A DNA stretch of 64,000 nt from Nostoc sp. HK-01 (GTDB lineage: Bacteria > Cyanobacteriota > Cyanobacteriia > Cyanobacteriales > Nostocaceae): NCBI GenBank assembly GCA_003990705.1, contig AP018318.1:4467501-4531500 (forward strand). Reading direction: 5' to 3'. The number at the start of each line of letters is the position of its first letter. Position 1 is the stretch's first letter. The notes under the pieces were generated by a model, which did not search any database, was not told the DNA's origin, and saw only the letters and a program-made list of their open reading frames with translations. The translations under genes were made by a program, and so were the position numbers. Shown here in pieces: positions 7,692 through 17,474 of this stretch.

Positions 7692-10600
7692 TTATTGAGC
7701 TTGAGAAATATCATTGCAGATTTTGCGATCGCTTCCTTCTACATCATCGCTATTAGCTAAGTAATCTTTTACCCATTCACAAGCACTAGCCAGCAACTTA
7801 TTTAAGTCCGTTTCTTCAATATTCCACAATCGCACAGTATTATCCCAACTACCAGAAGCCAGAGTTTTGCCATCGGGACTAAAAGCTACAGTAGTAACAA
7901 GAGCCTCATGACCAAAATATGTATTTAAAAGATGACCATCTAAATCCCAAAGTTTAATAGTTTTATCCTTACTACTAGAAGCCAAAGTTTTACCATCAGG
8001 ACTGAAAACTACACTTGTTACCTTAGATTCATGTCCTTCGAGGGTATGCAGGAGATTGCCATTTAAATTCCAAAGCTTGATAGTTTTATCTTTACTAATA
8101 GAGGCGAGGGTTTTACCATCAGGACTAAAAACTAATTGTTGAATTTCTTCTTTATTGTCTTTATATTCTAGAAAAATATTTTTTTGATTACTCTTTAAAT
8201 CCCAGAGAATGATATTATGATTACTACTAGAGACAAGAGTTTGACCATCGGGACTAAAAACGATTTGTTTGATTGCATCTTGATATCCTTCGAGGGTGTG
8301 TTTAAGATTACCATTTAAATCCCAAAGTTTGATAGTTTTATCTTTACTACTAGAAGCCAAAGTTTTACCATCAAGACTAAATATAACTTGTATAACTTCA
8401 TCTTGATGTCCTTTGAGGTTATGCTGAAGTTTACCATTTAAATCCCAAAGTTTGATGATTTTATCGCTACTACCAGAGACAACTGTTTTAGCATCAGGAC
8501 TGAGAGCGATGCTAGTAACTTTATCTTGATGATTCTCCTCTGATTTAATTTTTTCTTCTTCTAGTTTTTTCCTAGACAAACTCCAAAATGCAATATTTTT
8601 ATCTTGATTGATAGTAACTATATGTTTACCATCAGCAGACAAAATAACTGGGCTATCTTTCAAATATTGATAGATGGAATCTATAAATGTTGGTTGATTA
8701 CCATCTAACTTCCAAAGTTTAATGGTTTGATCATAACCAGCAGAGACTAAAGTTTTACCATCTCGACTAAAAACTACACTTGTAACTGTATCTGAATGCT
8801 TGAGAATTTGCCCAAGTTGCTTCAGCTTCCAAACTTTAATGGTTTTATCTTTACTAGCACTAATTAGTATTTTTTTGTCAGGATGAAAAACAACGCTAGT
8901 CACTGCCGCTTGATGTCCTCGAAAAGTTTGCAGCAGTGTGCCATCTGATTTCCAATATTTAACTGTGTTGTCTTCGCTTGTAGATGCAAAGGTGTTAGTT
9001 TTAGAATCAAAAACAATGCTAGTCACAGCGGCTTGATGTGCTGTTAAAGTACGTATATTTTTACCTTGTACATCCAAAATTTTAATAGTCCCATTTGTAC
9101 TCCCAAAAATAATTTGCTTATCATCACGACTAAAGACTACACTTGTAACAGTCGCTGAATGAGATTGAGCTTTAATCAATAATGGTAATAGTTTATTCTG
9201 TACATTCCAAAGTTTAAGTGTGCCATCTTCGCTGCTAGAAACCAAAATTTTATCATCATGGCTAAAAGCAATATTTGTAACGGCTGCTTGATGGCCTTTG
9301 ATAGTTTGTATTAATTCGCCTTGAAAATTCCAGAGTTTAATGGTTTTGTCTTTGCTAGCTGTGGCTATAATTTTATTTTTGTGACTAAAAACAACACTAG
9401 TAATTGCATATTTATGACCTTTGAGAGAATGCAACAAATTACCATTTACATCCCAAAGATTAATATTATTATCACTACCGGCAGAAGCTAAAATATAGCC
9501 ACCAGGACTATAAACAATATTTGTCAGTGAATATTTATCTTTTGTCAGTTTATGTACTAATGTACCATCTAAGTTCCAAAGGATAATTGTATCGTCACTG
9601 CTGGTAGAAGCTAAAGTTTGATTATCAGGGCTGAAAGCAATATTGGTGACGGCATATTTATGCCCTTTTAATGTATGTAAAAGTTTACCATTTAAGTCCC
9701 AGAGTTTGACTGTATTATCATCGCTGGCAGAAGCTAAAATTTGACCATTAGGACTAAGAGTAAGACGAGTAACTGCTGCTTCATGTCCTGTAAGAGTATT
9801 TAAAAGTTTGCCATCTAAGTTCCACAGAATGATAGTATTGTCTCCACCTGCTGAGGCTAAAGTTCCACCATCAGGACTAAAAGCAACACTAGAGATATCA
9901 GCTTGATGACCATTTAAACTAGTTTGTAATTGTTTAGTACTTAAATTCCATAGTTTAACGGTTTTGTTATCACCATAGGCTAGAGTTTGGCTATCTGGAC
10001 TGAAAGCTAATAAATCTATAGCTATAGTAATATCTTCACTTTTCTCTTGACTATCATTTGGCGGCTCAAAGGTTTTTGACAGCTTACTATTGAACTGCTT
10101 TAAATCCCAAATTTTCACTACATGATCCAAACTTGCAGAAGCTAAAGTTTTATTATCAGGACTGAAAACTATACTTGAAATTGTATTCTTCTGGGCTGCA
10201 ATAAATTGCGTAATTTTTTTGGGTTTATTTTCTAAATTCCAAAGTTCTATAGTACTATCTTGAAGAGGATCACTAAAACTAAAATTTTCATTTTTTGCCT
10301 TGGCGATCGCTAACATTTTACCATCAGAACTTAAAGAAAAACTTGTAATAACTTCAGTTCTTGCCTCTTCTATCAGCGATATTCCTTCTTCATCTAGTTC
10401 TTTTAAATCCTTAATTTTGACATCAAATAAACCAGAAATAATTAATTTTTGACCATTAGGAGTAAAGCTAATTTTTGTAACAGTATCTTCCGTTAAAGTT
10501 TTATTTGAGATTAAAATTTTGTTTTTATCATCTAAATGTTCCACGTTCCAGATTTTTACCTTACCATCTTCACTAGCAGATACAAGGGTTTTTCCATCGG

Positions 10601-13600
10601 GGCTAAACGCAAGACTTGTAATACTAGCTTGATGTTCTCGGAGAATTTTTAACTCTTTACCGTGTAAATCCCAAAGCCTAATAGTTTTATCAGCACTACC
10701 AGAGGCGATAATTTGGCCATTGGGGCTAAAAGTAATTATGTGAACAGCAGCCTCATGTTTAATTAGGCGATTACGTTCTTTAATTTGATATACGGCTTTT
10801 TGCAAAGCTTCTATAACTACAGGTTGAGATTGATCTAGTTTTTGCTTGCTTTTGCCTACATTAATTTTTTCTAAGATTTCTTTTAATGCTTCTGGAGGAT
10901 GAATCAGTGATAATGGTTCAGAAAATAACAATTTAATGTTATTTTGTGACTGTCGTTTTTTCCCTGCCTTAATTGCTAATATGACTGACTTTAACTCTTG
11001 ATGGGAATTAAACAGCGCTAAAGAATTTAAACTACTAGCCTTAGTTTCATTAACCTCTCCTGTACGCCATAGTTTCACTGCTCCGAATAATAAACCTGTA
11101 ATAATTAAGGTAATTATTGTACCGCCACTCATGAGGAAAATTGTTGTAATATCACGACGGCGACGATTGATTTTTTCTTGTTCTTGGCGTAAGTGAAATG
11201 CTGCACAAGTGGAGATATACTCTGATTCAATTTGATTTAAAAATCCCGATTGTTGTAATAGTTCTTGGGCTTCTTGTAATCTACCGCCGCGATGGGCAAG
11301 ATAATTTTCGTCTTTTTGTTGCTTATCCCACTCTAAAGCCGCTTGGCGAATTGTTTCGCGGATTTGCAAACTCACACGGTTTTCATCTAACCATGTAATC
11401 AACCTCGGCCAGTAGCGAATTAAGGCTTCGTGGGCGACTTCAACTTCTTCTTGAAATGTAGCTGAGTCTACGCTAACTACTATCAGTCGCGCACCTTCAC
11501 CAGCTAACCGCTTCAAGAGATTTTTAGTTAATGCTTGTTTGTCACCTGCGGGAATTAATTCTTCTAAGCCAACTCTGCGGCGTGTGTCTCTGCGTCTTTC
11601 ACCTTGAACGGCGTTTTCATCTAAACGAGTTAACCGAATGAAGATATTTTTGACTTGTTCTTGTTCATCCGCTGACAAACTATTGTAAACTTCATCGGCA
11701 GTTTGAGCGATCGCTTTCTGCACTCCCCCAATTGCTTCATATTCTAAAACCCGCAACCACCGCCCATGTCGGCGTTTCCACAACTCTAATAAGGCGTGTT
11801 GCAACAATGGCATGGCCCCTGGTTCGCCTTGCACATCATCTAAAATAGTATTACTCAAGCCAGCTTCAAAGCGTAAACCTACTTGTGCAGCTTGTAACTC
11901 CATCGCTTTTCGCAATTCCGCCGAGTCCATCGTCCCGATTAATTTTTGGTGAGACTCCATTAACTCTTTAAGTTGGCGGTAATTTGCACACTCACCCCAA
12001 AAATCTGCCCGCATGGTGACAATTACGGGTTGTTGCTTGGTTAAATTTAATAATTGCTGGATAAATTCTAGGCGCTGAGTTTCATCGCTACACAGAGTAA
12101 AAAGTTCTTCAAATTGGTCAACTACAATAATTGACGGTTGATTCTGCACTGCTGCTAAACTGACTTGTAATTGTTCCGTGGGGTTATTGCTGGGAGTAAG
12201 ATAAGCCAGGGCTAAACCAGGTTGCTTTTCTTGCAGAGTGGGAATTAACCCCGCCAACACAACTGATGATTTACCACTACCTGACGCACCCAACACCGCC
12301 AAAAAGTTATGTTCAGTTAGTTTTTGTTGGAGTTGGGAAATTAATTGTTCTCGCCCAAAAAAGAACTCACGGTTTTGTTGACGGAAAGGATACAAACCCA
12401 AAAATGGACAGCGGCTATCGTAAACAGGTAATTGCTTATTTAAAGCAACAGCATTAAAACTCAAATCGAGAACTTCTAGCGCCAAATTGTTGACTTCAAT
12501 TAAAGCTTGTTCGCGTTCTTGGTTAGCTTGGGGACTTAAAGTTGTGTTATCTGTGCCAAAAGTGTTGATTAATTGTTGTGCTGGGGTGTGCAGCTTAGGG
12601 TAAAGTATAGGCGATCGCTCTAACAATAATTTTTTTAATTGTTCTAAACCAAACTCAATTTCTGCCGTTGTCAAGTTTCTATCAAGTTGGTCACTAAATA
12701 ACGGTCTTCCGCCCAACCGACTAAACAAAGCCGGAACTGTTACGTCTTGTCTTTCTGCTAAAGAAGCCGCCGCCTCTTGTAGCGCCGTGTCTACTTCCCC
12801 AGACTCCCGCAGTTGTTTATAAAAATGTTCTCCTAAAGCTTGAGCTGTCTTAACAGTGACTTTCTCTGTCATTGCTATCACTGCCGGCATACCCAAGTCT
12901 CGCACCAAACGCTGCCCTAAACCACCTAATCCTGCTTCTGCATCTGGATGGGCGCTTTCGCAAGTACAAAGAAAAGCAAAATGCGGTAGTCCCTTCGCGC
13001 CGCGTAATAAGCGCATTCTATCTAACAAGCGTGTGGCTGTAACTGGCTCAACTGTATCATCAGCCTTTGACCAATACAGAACTGTTTCGCCATTATCCAA
13101 CAATTTGCCGTGACTAACAAAGTGTAGTAATGTATACTGCTTTGTTCTATCAGTTAATTGAGTACAAAGTTCATCTAAAGTAGGTAAACCAATCGCCCCA
13201 TCAACATTTGCCAAGACATCAGCAGGAATATCACCCAAGGCAGAACGCACACTTTTTACAGTAGCTTCCACATCAAACAAATCTAATTGATACTTTTTAG
13301 AATCCGAGGGACTCGCTACTAACACTAAAGCGCGTAAATCTCGCCGTCCAATAGGGGGAAAGCGGCGGTCTGTGGTGGCTGGAATATATAAAGAAAAAGG
13401 CACTCGCTGATCAAGTGCTAACATTTGCCAACCTTCGTCTAAAGGAGCGCATAACCTTTCCCAGCGCAGAGTTCGCAGTTCTTTATCTACAGCTTCAATA
13501 AACAGCAAAACCCGCAAACAGTCGTCACTCTCGCGGATAGCAGCAGTAAAAGCATCACGGATTTCATCTTGGAATAAAGCTTTCCCCAAGAATGTGCCGT

Positions 13601-13769
13601 ATTTTTGTGGTTGTCCCTGTAAGCTTAGTAGTTGTTGTAAATCTGTCTCAGTTAGCTGGAGATTACCTTCTGCACGCAGTGGTAAAAGTATCCCTGGCCG
13701 ACTATATTCGACCACAATCGGCCAGCTATCTCCTGATTTGCGTTGAATGATAATTTCAAAAGTGTTCAT
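7692..13769 (-). CDS. CHAT peptidase-STAND NTPase-transmembrane-WD40 protein
   Basis: A 2025-residue multidomain protein. Residues 60-360 are a CHAT caspase-like domain with the dyad His220 (HFVSHG) and Cys270 (FLCTCESA). Residues 455-800 are a STAND/AAA-type NTPase: GLYPFRQQNREFFFGRE, Walker A GASGSGKSS (494-502), Walker B SIIVVDQFEEL (546-556), the arginine motif MRADFWG, then a winged-helix part ending VAHEALIRYWPRL. A single membrane helix follows a basic cluster (RRRR, helix about 876-897). From about 1005 to 1990 there are some 23 WD40 repeats, enough for three seven-bladed propellers. The C-terminal repeats are closely alike. By architecture it is a ligand sensor (WD40) coupled to an ATP-driven switch and a protease effector. 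The two genes upstream on the same strand are also hydrolases. Its substrate and trigger are unknown. The ATG has no clear ribosome site. Confidence 0.9.
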   Translation of the reverse strand: MNTFEIIIQRKSGDSWPIVVEYSRPGILLPLRAEGNLQLTETDLQQLLSLQGQPQKYGTFLGKALFQDEIRDAFTAAIRESDDCLRVLLFIEAVDKELRTLRWERLCAPLDEGWQMLALDQRVPFSLYIPATTDRRFPPIGRRDLRALVLVASPSDSKKYQLDLFDVEATVKSVRSALGDIPADVLANVDGAIGLPTLDELCTQLTDRTKQYTLLHFVSHGKLLDNGETVLYWSKADDTVEPVTATRLLDRMRLLRGAKGLPHFAFLCTCESAHPDAEAGLGGLGQRLVRDLGMPAVIAMTEKVTVKTAQALGEHFYKQLRESGEVDTALQEAAASLAERQDVTVPALFSRLGGRPLFSDQLDRNLTTAEIEFGLEQLKKLLLERSPILYPKLHTPAQQLINTFGTDNTTLSPQANQEREQALIEVNNLALEVLDLSFNAVALNKQLPVYDSRCPFLGLYPFRQQNREFFFGREQLISQLQQKLTEHNFLAVLGASGSGKSSVVLAGLIPTLQEKQPGLALAYLTPSNNPTEQLQVSLAAVQNQPSIIVVDQFEELFTLCSDETQRLEFIQQLLNLTKQQPVIVTMRADFWGECANYRQLKELMESHQKLIGTMDSAELRKAMELQAAQVGLRFEAGLSNTILDDVQGEPGAMPLLQHALLELWKRRHGRWLRVLEYEAIGGVQKAIAQTADEVYNSLSADEQEQVKNIFIRLTRLDENAVQGERRRDTRRRVGLEELIPAGDKQALTKNLLKRLAGEGARLIVVSVDSATFQEEVEVAHEALIRYWPRLITWLDENRVSLQIRETIRQAALEWDKQQKDENYLAHRGGRLQEAQELLQQSGFLNQIESEYISTCAAFHLRQEQEKINRRRRDITTIFLMSGGTIITLIITGLLFGAVKLWRTGEVNETKASSLNSLALFNSHQELKSVILAIKAGKKRQSQNNIKLLFSEPLSLIHPPEALKEILEKINVGKSKQKLDQSQPVVIEALQKAVYQIKERNRLIKHEAAVHIITFSPNGQIIASGSADKTIRLWDLHGKELKILREHQASITSLAFSPDGKTLVSASEDGKVKIWNVEHLDDKNKILISNKTLTEDTVTKISFTPNGQKLIISGLFDVKIKDLKELDEEGISLIEEARTEVITSFSLSSDGKMLAIAKAKNENFSFSDPLQDSTIELWNLENKPKKITQFIAAQKNTISSIVFSPDNKTLASASLDHVVKIWDLKQFNSKLSKTFEPPNDSQEKSEDITIAIDLLAFSPDSQTLAYGDNKTVKLWNLSTKQLQTSLNGHQADISSVAFSPDGGTLASAGGDNTIILWNLDGKLLNTLTGHEAAVTRLTLSPNGQILASASDDNTVKLWDLNGKLLHTLKGHKYAVTNIAFSPDNQTLASTSSDDTIILWNLDGTLVHKLTKDKYSLTNIVYSPGGYILASAGSDNNINLWDVNGNLLHSLKGHKYAITSVVFSHKNKIIATASKDKTIKLWNFQGELIQTIKGHQAAVTNIAFSHDDKILVSSSEDGTLKLWNVQNKLLPLLIKAQSHSATVTSVVFSRDDKQIIFGSTNGTIKILDVQGKNIRTLTAHQAAVTSIVFDSKTNTFASTSEDNTVKYWKSDGTLLQTFRGHQAAVTSVVFHPDKKILISASKDKTIKVWKLKQLGQILKHSDTVTSVVFSRDGKTLVSAGYDQTIKLWKLDGNQPTFIDSIYQYLKDSPVILSADGKHIVTINQDKNIAFWSLSRKKLEEEKIKSEENHQDKVTSIALSPDAKTVVSGSSDKIIKLWDLNGKLQHNLKGHQDEVIQVIFSLDGKTLASSSKDKTIKLWDLNGNLKHTLEGYQDAIKQIVFSPDGQTLVSSSNHNIILWDLKSNQKNIFLEYKDNKEEIQQLVFSPDGKTLASISKDKTIKLWNLNGNLLHTLEGHESKVTSVVFSPDGKTLASSSKDKTIKLWDLDGHLLNTYFGHEALVTTVAFSPDGKTLASGSWDNTVRLWNIEETDLNKLLASACEWVKDYLANSDDVEGSDRKICNDISQAQ
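7784..10754 (-). repeat. Array of about 23 WD40-coding repeats
   Basis: This part of the CHAT-STAND-WD40 gene consists of units of about 120-135 bp, each coding for a blade ending in a WD-like dipeptide (KLWDLNG, ILWNLDG, KLWNVQN and similar). About three units are degenerate, with KIKDLKE, KILDVQG or AFWSLSR at that position. The units at 7900-8500 are the most alike, sharing stretches such as the code for SSSKDKTIKLWDL, which points to recent duplication or gene conversion at that end. Confidence 0.75.
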
Positions 13770-14103
13770 TGGAAGTATGAAGTATGAAGTAGTGCATCTG
13801 TCCCGCCTCGGAATAAATTCCGAGTCTCATAGCGCAAGTCATCTGAAGATGACTCAAACAAAAAGGTCTTCCAGTCCACTTAAGTGGACTTTGGCTATAA
13901 GCCTGGAACTTTAGTTTTAGGCGAGATGTGGTTAAACATGAAAATTTTTGACTGGTGTATACACTCCCCATTCAAGAAAATGAGTTGGGAGTGCAATGAT
14001 TTAAAAATTGAACAAAAAAAGCTAGAGACAAAGAAATTATCTAGCCCCTAGCCTTTAGCCCCTAATACCATTTCTTGATGAAGATGCAATTTATTGGTTG
14101 TTA
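13770..14103. other. Spacer upstream of the CHAT-STAND-WD40 gene
   Basis: No gene is supported. The sequence right before the start has a triplicated ACTTCAT-type motif (13770-13792). Around 13886 lies AGTCCACTTAAGTGGACT, a perfect 18-bp palindrome with a near copy at 33166-33183. The spacer separates this gene from the C25-like peptidase gene, so the three-gene locus may be transcribed from two promoters. Confidence 0.45.
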
Positions 14104-14129
14104 TAGAGACGTTGTATACAACGTCTCTA
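14104..14129. repeat. Perfect 26-bp palindrome (GAGACGTT family)
   Basis: TAGAGACGTTGTA is followed by its exact complement TACAACGTCTCTA. It resembles the hairpin after cysE at 6060-6083 and is of the type dispersed through cyanobacterial spacers. As RNA it would form a stable hairpin after the C25-like peptidase gene on the minus strand. Confidence 0.6.
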
Positions 14130-14147
14130 CAATAGAACTTGGATAAC

Positions 14148-14385
14148 TAACGCGATGTGCGACTTATTTTTGAAACCCCTCTCCAAACCTCTCCCCGCAA
14201 CGGAGAGAGGCTTTGATTCTTGCTCCCCTTCCCTTGTAGGGGAGCCAGTGCGTTGCGGTGAGCAGTCCGTTGGGCGGCTTTGCCGACTTGAAGGAACTGC
14301 GAACCCGAAGGGGGGTTCCCCCCGTTGTAGCAACTGGCGTAAGGGGTTGGGGGTTAGGTTTGAGATAAAATTGCACACGGCATTA
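14148..14385 (+). repeat. MITE-like element, family 1, copy 2, carrying a 99-bp insertion
   Basis: It starts TAACGCGATGTGCGACTT and ends with the complement of TAATGCCGTGTGCAATTT. With the insertion at 14242-14340 removed, the remaining 139 bp has the same size and modules as the uninterrupted copies at 6178-6316 and 43510-43648. It lies between the C25-like peptidase stop codon and the CHAT gene, so it may have split a former operon. Confidence 0.75.
14242..14340 (-). repeat. 99-bp nested insertion, copy A
   Basis: Comparison with the uninterrupted family 1 arm (rule CTTGTAGGG directly followed by AAGGGGTTGG) shows an exact 99-bp insertion. Read on the complementary strand it begins ACGCCAGTTGCTACAACGGG and ends CGCAACGCACTGGCTC. 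By eye it is identical over 99 bases to copy B at 48459-48557, which sits at a different point of another family 1 element. No target-site duplication is visible. Confidence 0.75.
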
Positions 14386-14391
14386 ACTGAA

Positions 14392-16071
14392 TTAACCCAA
14401 TTTCTTCAGAGTCTCTAGTAAACTCATCACCGTGGAAACTGTGACTTGGAGTTTTTGAGTGCGATCGCCTGAAGTTTGATCAACGGCTTTGACAAACTGT
14501 TCTAGGGCTTGAGTTAAGTTTGTCTGAGCTTGTTGAAGTGCAGGTGTATCAGCTGATGTCTGCGTTGCTGTAGGTGCAGCAGGTAATTTAATAGATTCAA
14601 TGACAGAGCGATCGCCTGTAGAATTATCACCAACAACCAGCCTAACTGCGGGGTCGCCAATAATTGCATAACTGCGAGCATCGTTGTTAGCTGTCCACAT
14701 TCCCGATAAACTTACGGGATTCGCCATCGCCCCATATTTAATCTCTTCCAGTTCCGTACTTAAATCAGAAGAAAGTTCAGCATAGCGTTCGTTGAAATAT
14801 TCCACTGCTGACCCAACAGGATGTCCTTCTAGTAGACGCTTTAAGGTACTTTGAAAAACTGCCAATTGCTTACCAGTTTTCTCCCAAACAAAAGAGCAAC
14901 CCCAAGCCCGTTCTACGTGACCAATCACCGCCAAAGCACCGCCATTAGGATGACTCAGCAACCGTCGAGGTAAAGGTGCAATGAAAGATTTAGGTGCAAT
15001 TTCTAATCTTTGATTGGAATTTTTTTGGTGAGCAAATTCATCCAGTTTAGGAGTCCCTGCACCATAACAAGCAAAGTGAAAAGCAATTAATCCTAATAAA
15101 CGCGCATCTTTGCTAATATCATCAGCAGAAAAGTAAAAATCTTCGGGAATTGCTTCACGCCAAGTCAACGGGCCGGGCCAATCTTGACACAATAACGCTC
15201 CTTGGTGGCGGAGTTGCTTTTCATGACCGTTGGGAAAACCCATACCATGACTAGCAGTAAACAGTAACGCCGGAGTTTCTTCCCCACCTAATAATTTACC
15301 TAACCTAGCTTTAGTCGCTTCTTCAGCAAGAATACTATTAACTGTCCACTCATTATCTTTTTGCTCATTTAGCATCCACTCAGCTAAAGGCTGAACCAGA
15401 TTTTCGGCGCTAAGTTGTGTAGCTTGGTCAGCGGCGTTACGTACCCCAAAAAAGCTGGCGCGGCGAGGTAAAGATAAATTAGTGGTTTCTGCTTGGACTA
15501 CACTCCGGGCATACTGAGCATATTCCTCTAGTGTATCAAAGTAAATTCGACCCACCGCATACTGCACATCTAGTTGATATTGAAAACGATAGGGAATCGC
15601 TTCTGGATCACCCACAATTAATAGATAATAAGGCATCTTGTCTGGGTCGGCTGGGCCTGGGCCAACACCATGACGGGATAAAAATTGATTCTTCGATTCC
15701 CCTGGACGATAACTTTTGGGGCCTATGTATTCTTGATAATAATGCTCGTGTTTTTGCGTCGCTTGTCTTTGACGATGCTGTAATAATTCTTTGAGAGCTT
15801 CTTTAATAGCTGGGTCAGCATTAAAAGCAAAAATTACGCCCCAACCTGTTTCTGCTAGGTTTTTGGGATCTACCCCTTCCATTGGGGCAAAATGACCCTC
15901 TTGATAGCGCGGATCTTTTTGCTGAAGTTCGCTCAGTTCCAAGGGATCAAATTCTTCACCCTGAGCAATTCTCGCTACCTGTTCCGGTGTTAATGGCGGC
16001 AATAAATAACTACCAGAAGCCCCATCAATACCGTTGAAATATAGTTCTTCAGTGAGTTGTTCTACACTCAT
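14392..16071 (-). CDS. C25 (gingipain)-like caspase-fold cysteine peptidase
   Basis: A 559-residue protein with clan CD features. The candidate dyad is His275 in [10 protein letters not shown] and Cys335 in [11 protein letters not shown], each after a hydrophobic strand, as in gingipain-type (C25) and CHAT peptidases. [15 protein letters not shown] (149-163), VGRIYF and the late [10 protein letters not shown] (about 480) are the other C25-like landmarks. There is no signal peptide, unlike secreted gingipains, so it should act in the cytoplasm. The last 90 residues are a Thr/Gln/Ala-rich linker and a helix. It starts 32 bp after the hydrolase gene, so the two are likely one transcript. It may be a partner or target of the CHAT protein next to it; that is inference. 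Confidence 0.8.
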   Translation of the reverse strand: MSVEQLTEELYFNGIDGASGSYLLPPLTPEQVARIAQGEEFDPLELSELQQKDPRYQEGHFAPMEGVDPKNLAETGWGVIFAFNADPAIKEALKELLQHRQRQATQKHEHYYQEYIGPKSYRPGESKNQFLSRHGVGPGPADPDKMPYYLLIVGDPEAIPYRFQYQLDVQYAVGRIYFDTLEEYAQYARSVVQAETTNLSLPRRASFFGVRNAADQATQLSAENLVQPLAEWMLNEQKDNEWTVNSILAEEATKARLGKLLGGEETPALLFTASHGMGFPNGHEKQLRHQGALLCQDWPGPLTWREAIPEDFYFSADDISKDARLLGLIAFHFACYGAGTPKLDEFAHQKNSNQRLEIAPKSFIAPLPRRLLSHPNGGALAVIGHVERAWGCSFVWEKTGKQLAVFQSTLKRLLEGHPVGSAVEYFNERYAELSSDLSTELEEIKYGAMANPVSLSGMWTANNDARSYAIIGDPAVRLVVGDNSTGDRSVIESIKLPAAPTATQTSADTPALQQAQTNLTQALEQFVKAVDQTSGDRTQKLQVTVSTVMSLLETLKKLG

Positions 16072-16103
16072 GTTAAGTACACCCTGTGATTTTTATTGTT
16101 GAA

Positions 16104-17474
16104 TTAACTACCAAAAGCCGCAGCCCAAACAGCATGAGCTACTTCTGGCTTATCAATGCTGTTGTGAGCGTCGTCATCTTTACCGTCTTTGAAGTTACGG
16201 ATAAATTCACTGCTTTCTAAGTTGTAAATTTTACCTGCCTGGAAATTGTATGGCTTGTCACAGGGGTACATTTTGAGACTGATACTTTCGTTGATTCCTT
16301 GAATGCCAAAAGTACCAATACTGCCATACTCAGGAAATTCTGAGTTAGTTTCAGCAAAGTTAATATCTTGACCTTGAAACCTACCTAGTAAGCTGGCTGC
16401 TGGATACAGTTTGGTGACAGAACTATCGTGAATAGACCGAGTAGTGACAATTGGGCCTGTGACTTTGCGGTCTTTGAGGATAGAGGAAAAACAACCAGGT
16501 AAATTTTTGCGGCGGGGAATATCAGGACAGTAAGACCAAAGTGATAAAGCACCTTGAATCAATACTAAAGAATCAACTGGGCGGATTAGCTGATTATTGT
16601 CTTTCCCGTTGACAATCGAAGAAACCACAATACAGCCAAAACTATGCCCTACTAAATGAAATCGGACTGTTTTAGCGGCGGCTTTTTGCAGTTGAGTTAA
16701 TAACTTAAAGCCACTAGTACTACCAATTTCCCGCGCCCGCGCTTTCATTTTCCAATAGGAGACATAACCTAATACATCCAGAATTTTATTGTCAGCAGCA
16801 TCACCAATTCCAAAACTAATTTCTTGGGTTTCTGGTTCTTGTGCTATCAAAGATTGATAAATATTTTCTGGGTTTAAGTTTAAGGATGCACCATCTTCTG
16901 CATCTTCGTTTAAAGAGGCTTCTTTGATTAACACCTCATAAGCTTGGTTTACTTGCGGCGGTAATGTTTCTGGTGGATTGGCATATTCTATGGAAGCTGC
17001 AAAAATTGTTCTCAGTGCATCACGCGCTACTTCCGTATCAGCCACATCTTGAGCATATTCGTCAATTAAATTATTTAACTCTGACCCCGATGTGTCGTAG
17101 GATGTGGTTTTAGGTTGAGCATTTAAGTCTTCATTACCCCAAGGTTTACTCGGCCAATGCAACCCAATTAATAAGGGGCGAAATTCTTGGTTTTGTGACT
17201 GGCGTAATTCTTTGATTTTTTGGATATCAGCAGCCCTACCTCCCATAGCTGTTATCCATTTGGTGTATTGTTCTTTCGCCGCAGGAATGTCACCCATCCA
17301 TCCGTGGCTAATAAAAAAGACATCTGTGATGGGTTGAGTAGCTAGTATATTTGCTAACTTTTCGCTCATGAAACCAGTCGGTTCAAGACGTTCATTACCG
17401 TTAGCGTCAAAGGCGACAAGATAATAGTCTAGCGATAAGGTAGTAGTAGTAATGTTTACAGTTTCAATTGGCAT
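16104..17474 (-). CDS. Alpha/beta-fold serine hydrolase
   Basis: A 456-residue protein without signal peptide. It has the oxyanion-side strand VFFISHGWMG (53-61), the strand FRPLLIGLHWPS (98-109), and the nucleophile elbow LVGHSFGCIV with Ser278. The expected acid and His lie in the last third (candidates in HNSIDKPEVAHAVW near the end). A helical insertion of about 140 residues lies between the first strands and the elbow. Lipase, esterase and peptidase functions are all possible. It is the first gene of the minus-strand hydrolase-peptidase-CHAT locus. Confidence 0.75.
   Translation of the reverse strand: MPIETVNITTTTLSLDYYLVAFDANGNERLEPTGFMSEKLANILATQPITDVFFISHGWMGDIPAAKEQYTKWITAMGGRAADIQKIKELRQSQNQEFRPLLIGLHWPSKPWGNEDLNAQPKTTSYDTSGSELNNLIDEYAQDVADTEVARDALRTIFAASIEYANPPETLPPQVNQAYEVLIKEASLNEDAEDGASLNLNPENIYQSLIAQEPETQEISFGIGDAADNKILDVLGYVSYWKMKARAREIGSTSGFKLLTQLQKAAAKTVRFHLVGHSFGCIVVSSIVNGKDNNQLIRPVDSLVLIQGALSLWSYCPDIPRRKNLPGCFSSILKDRKVTGPIVTTRSIHDSSVTKLYPAASLLGRFQGQDINFAETNSEFPEYGSIGTFGIQGINESISLKMYPCDKPYNFQAGKIYNLESSEFIRNFKDGKDDDAHNSIDKPEVAHAVWAAAFGS

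Noticed and set aside
13756-13971. A 71-codon frame overlapping the start of the CHAT gene
   Set aside because: It is made of spacer palindromes and has no protein-like pattern.
14127-14418. Open frames on both strands inside the repeat at 14148-14385
   Set aside because: They follow the palindromic element and occur again at the other copies (6185-6382, 48421-48699), so they reflect repeat sequence, not genes.
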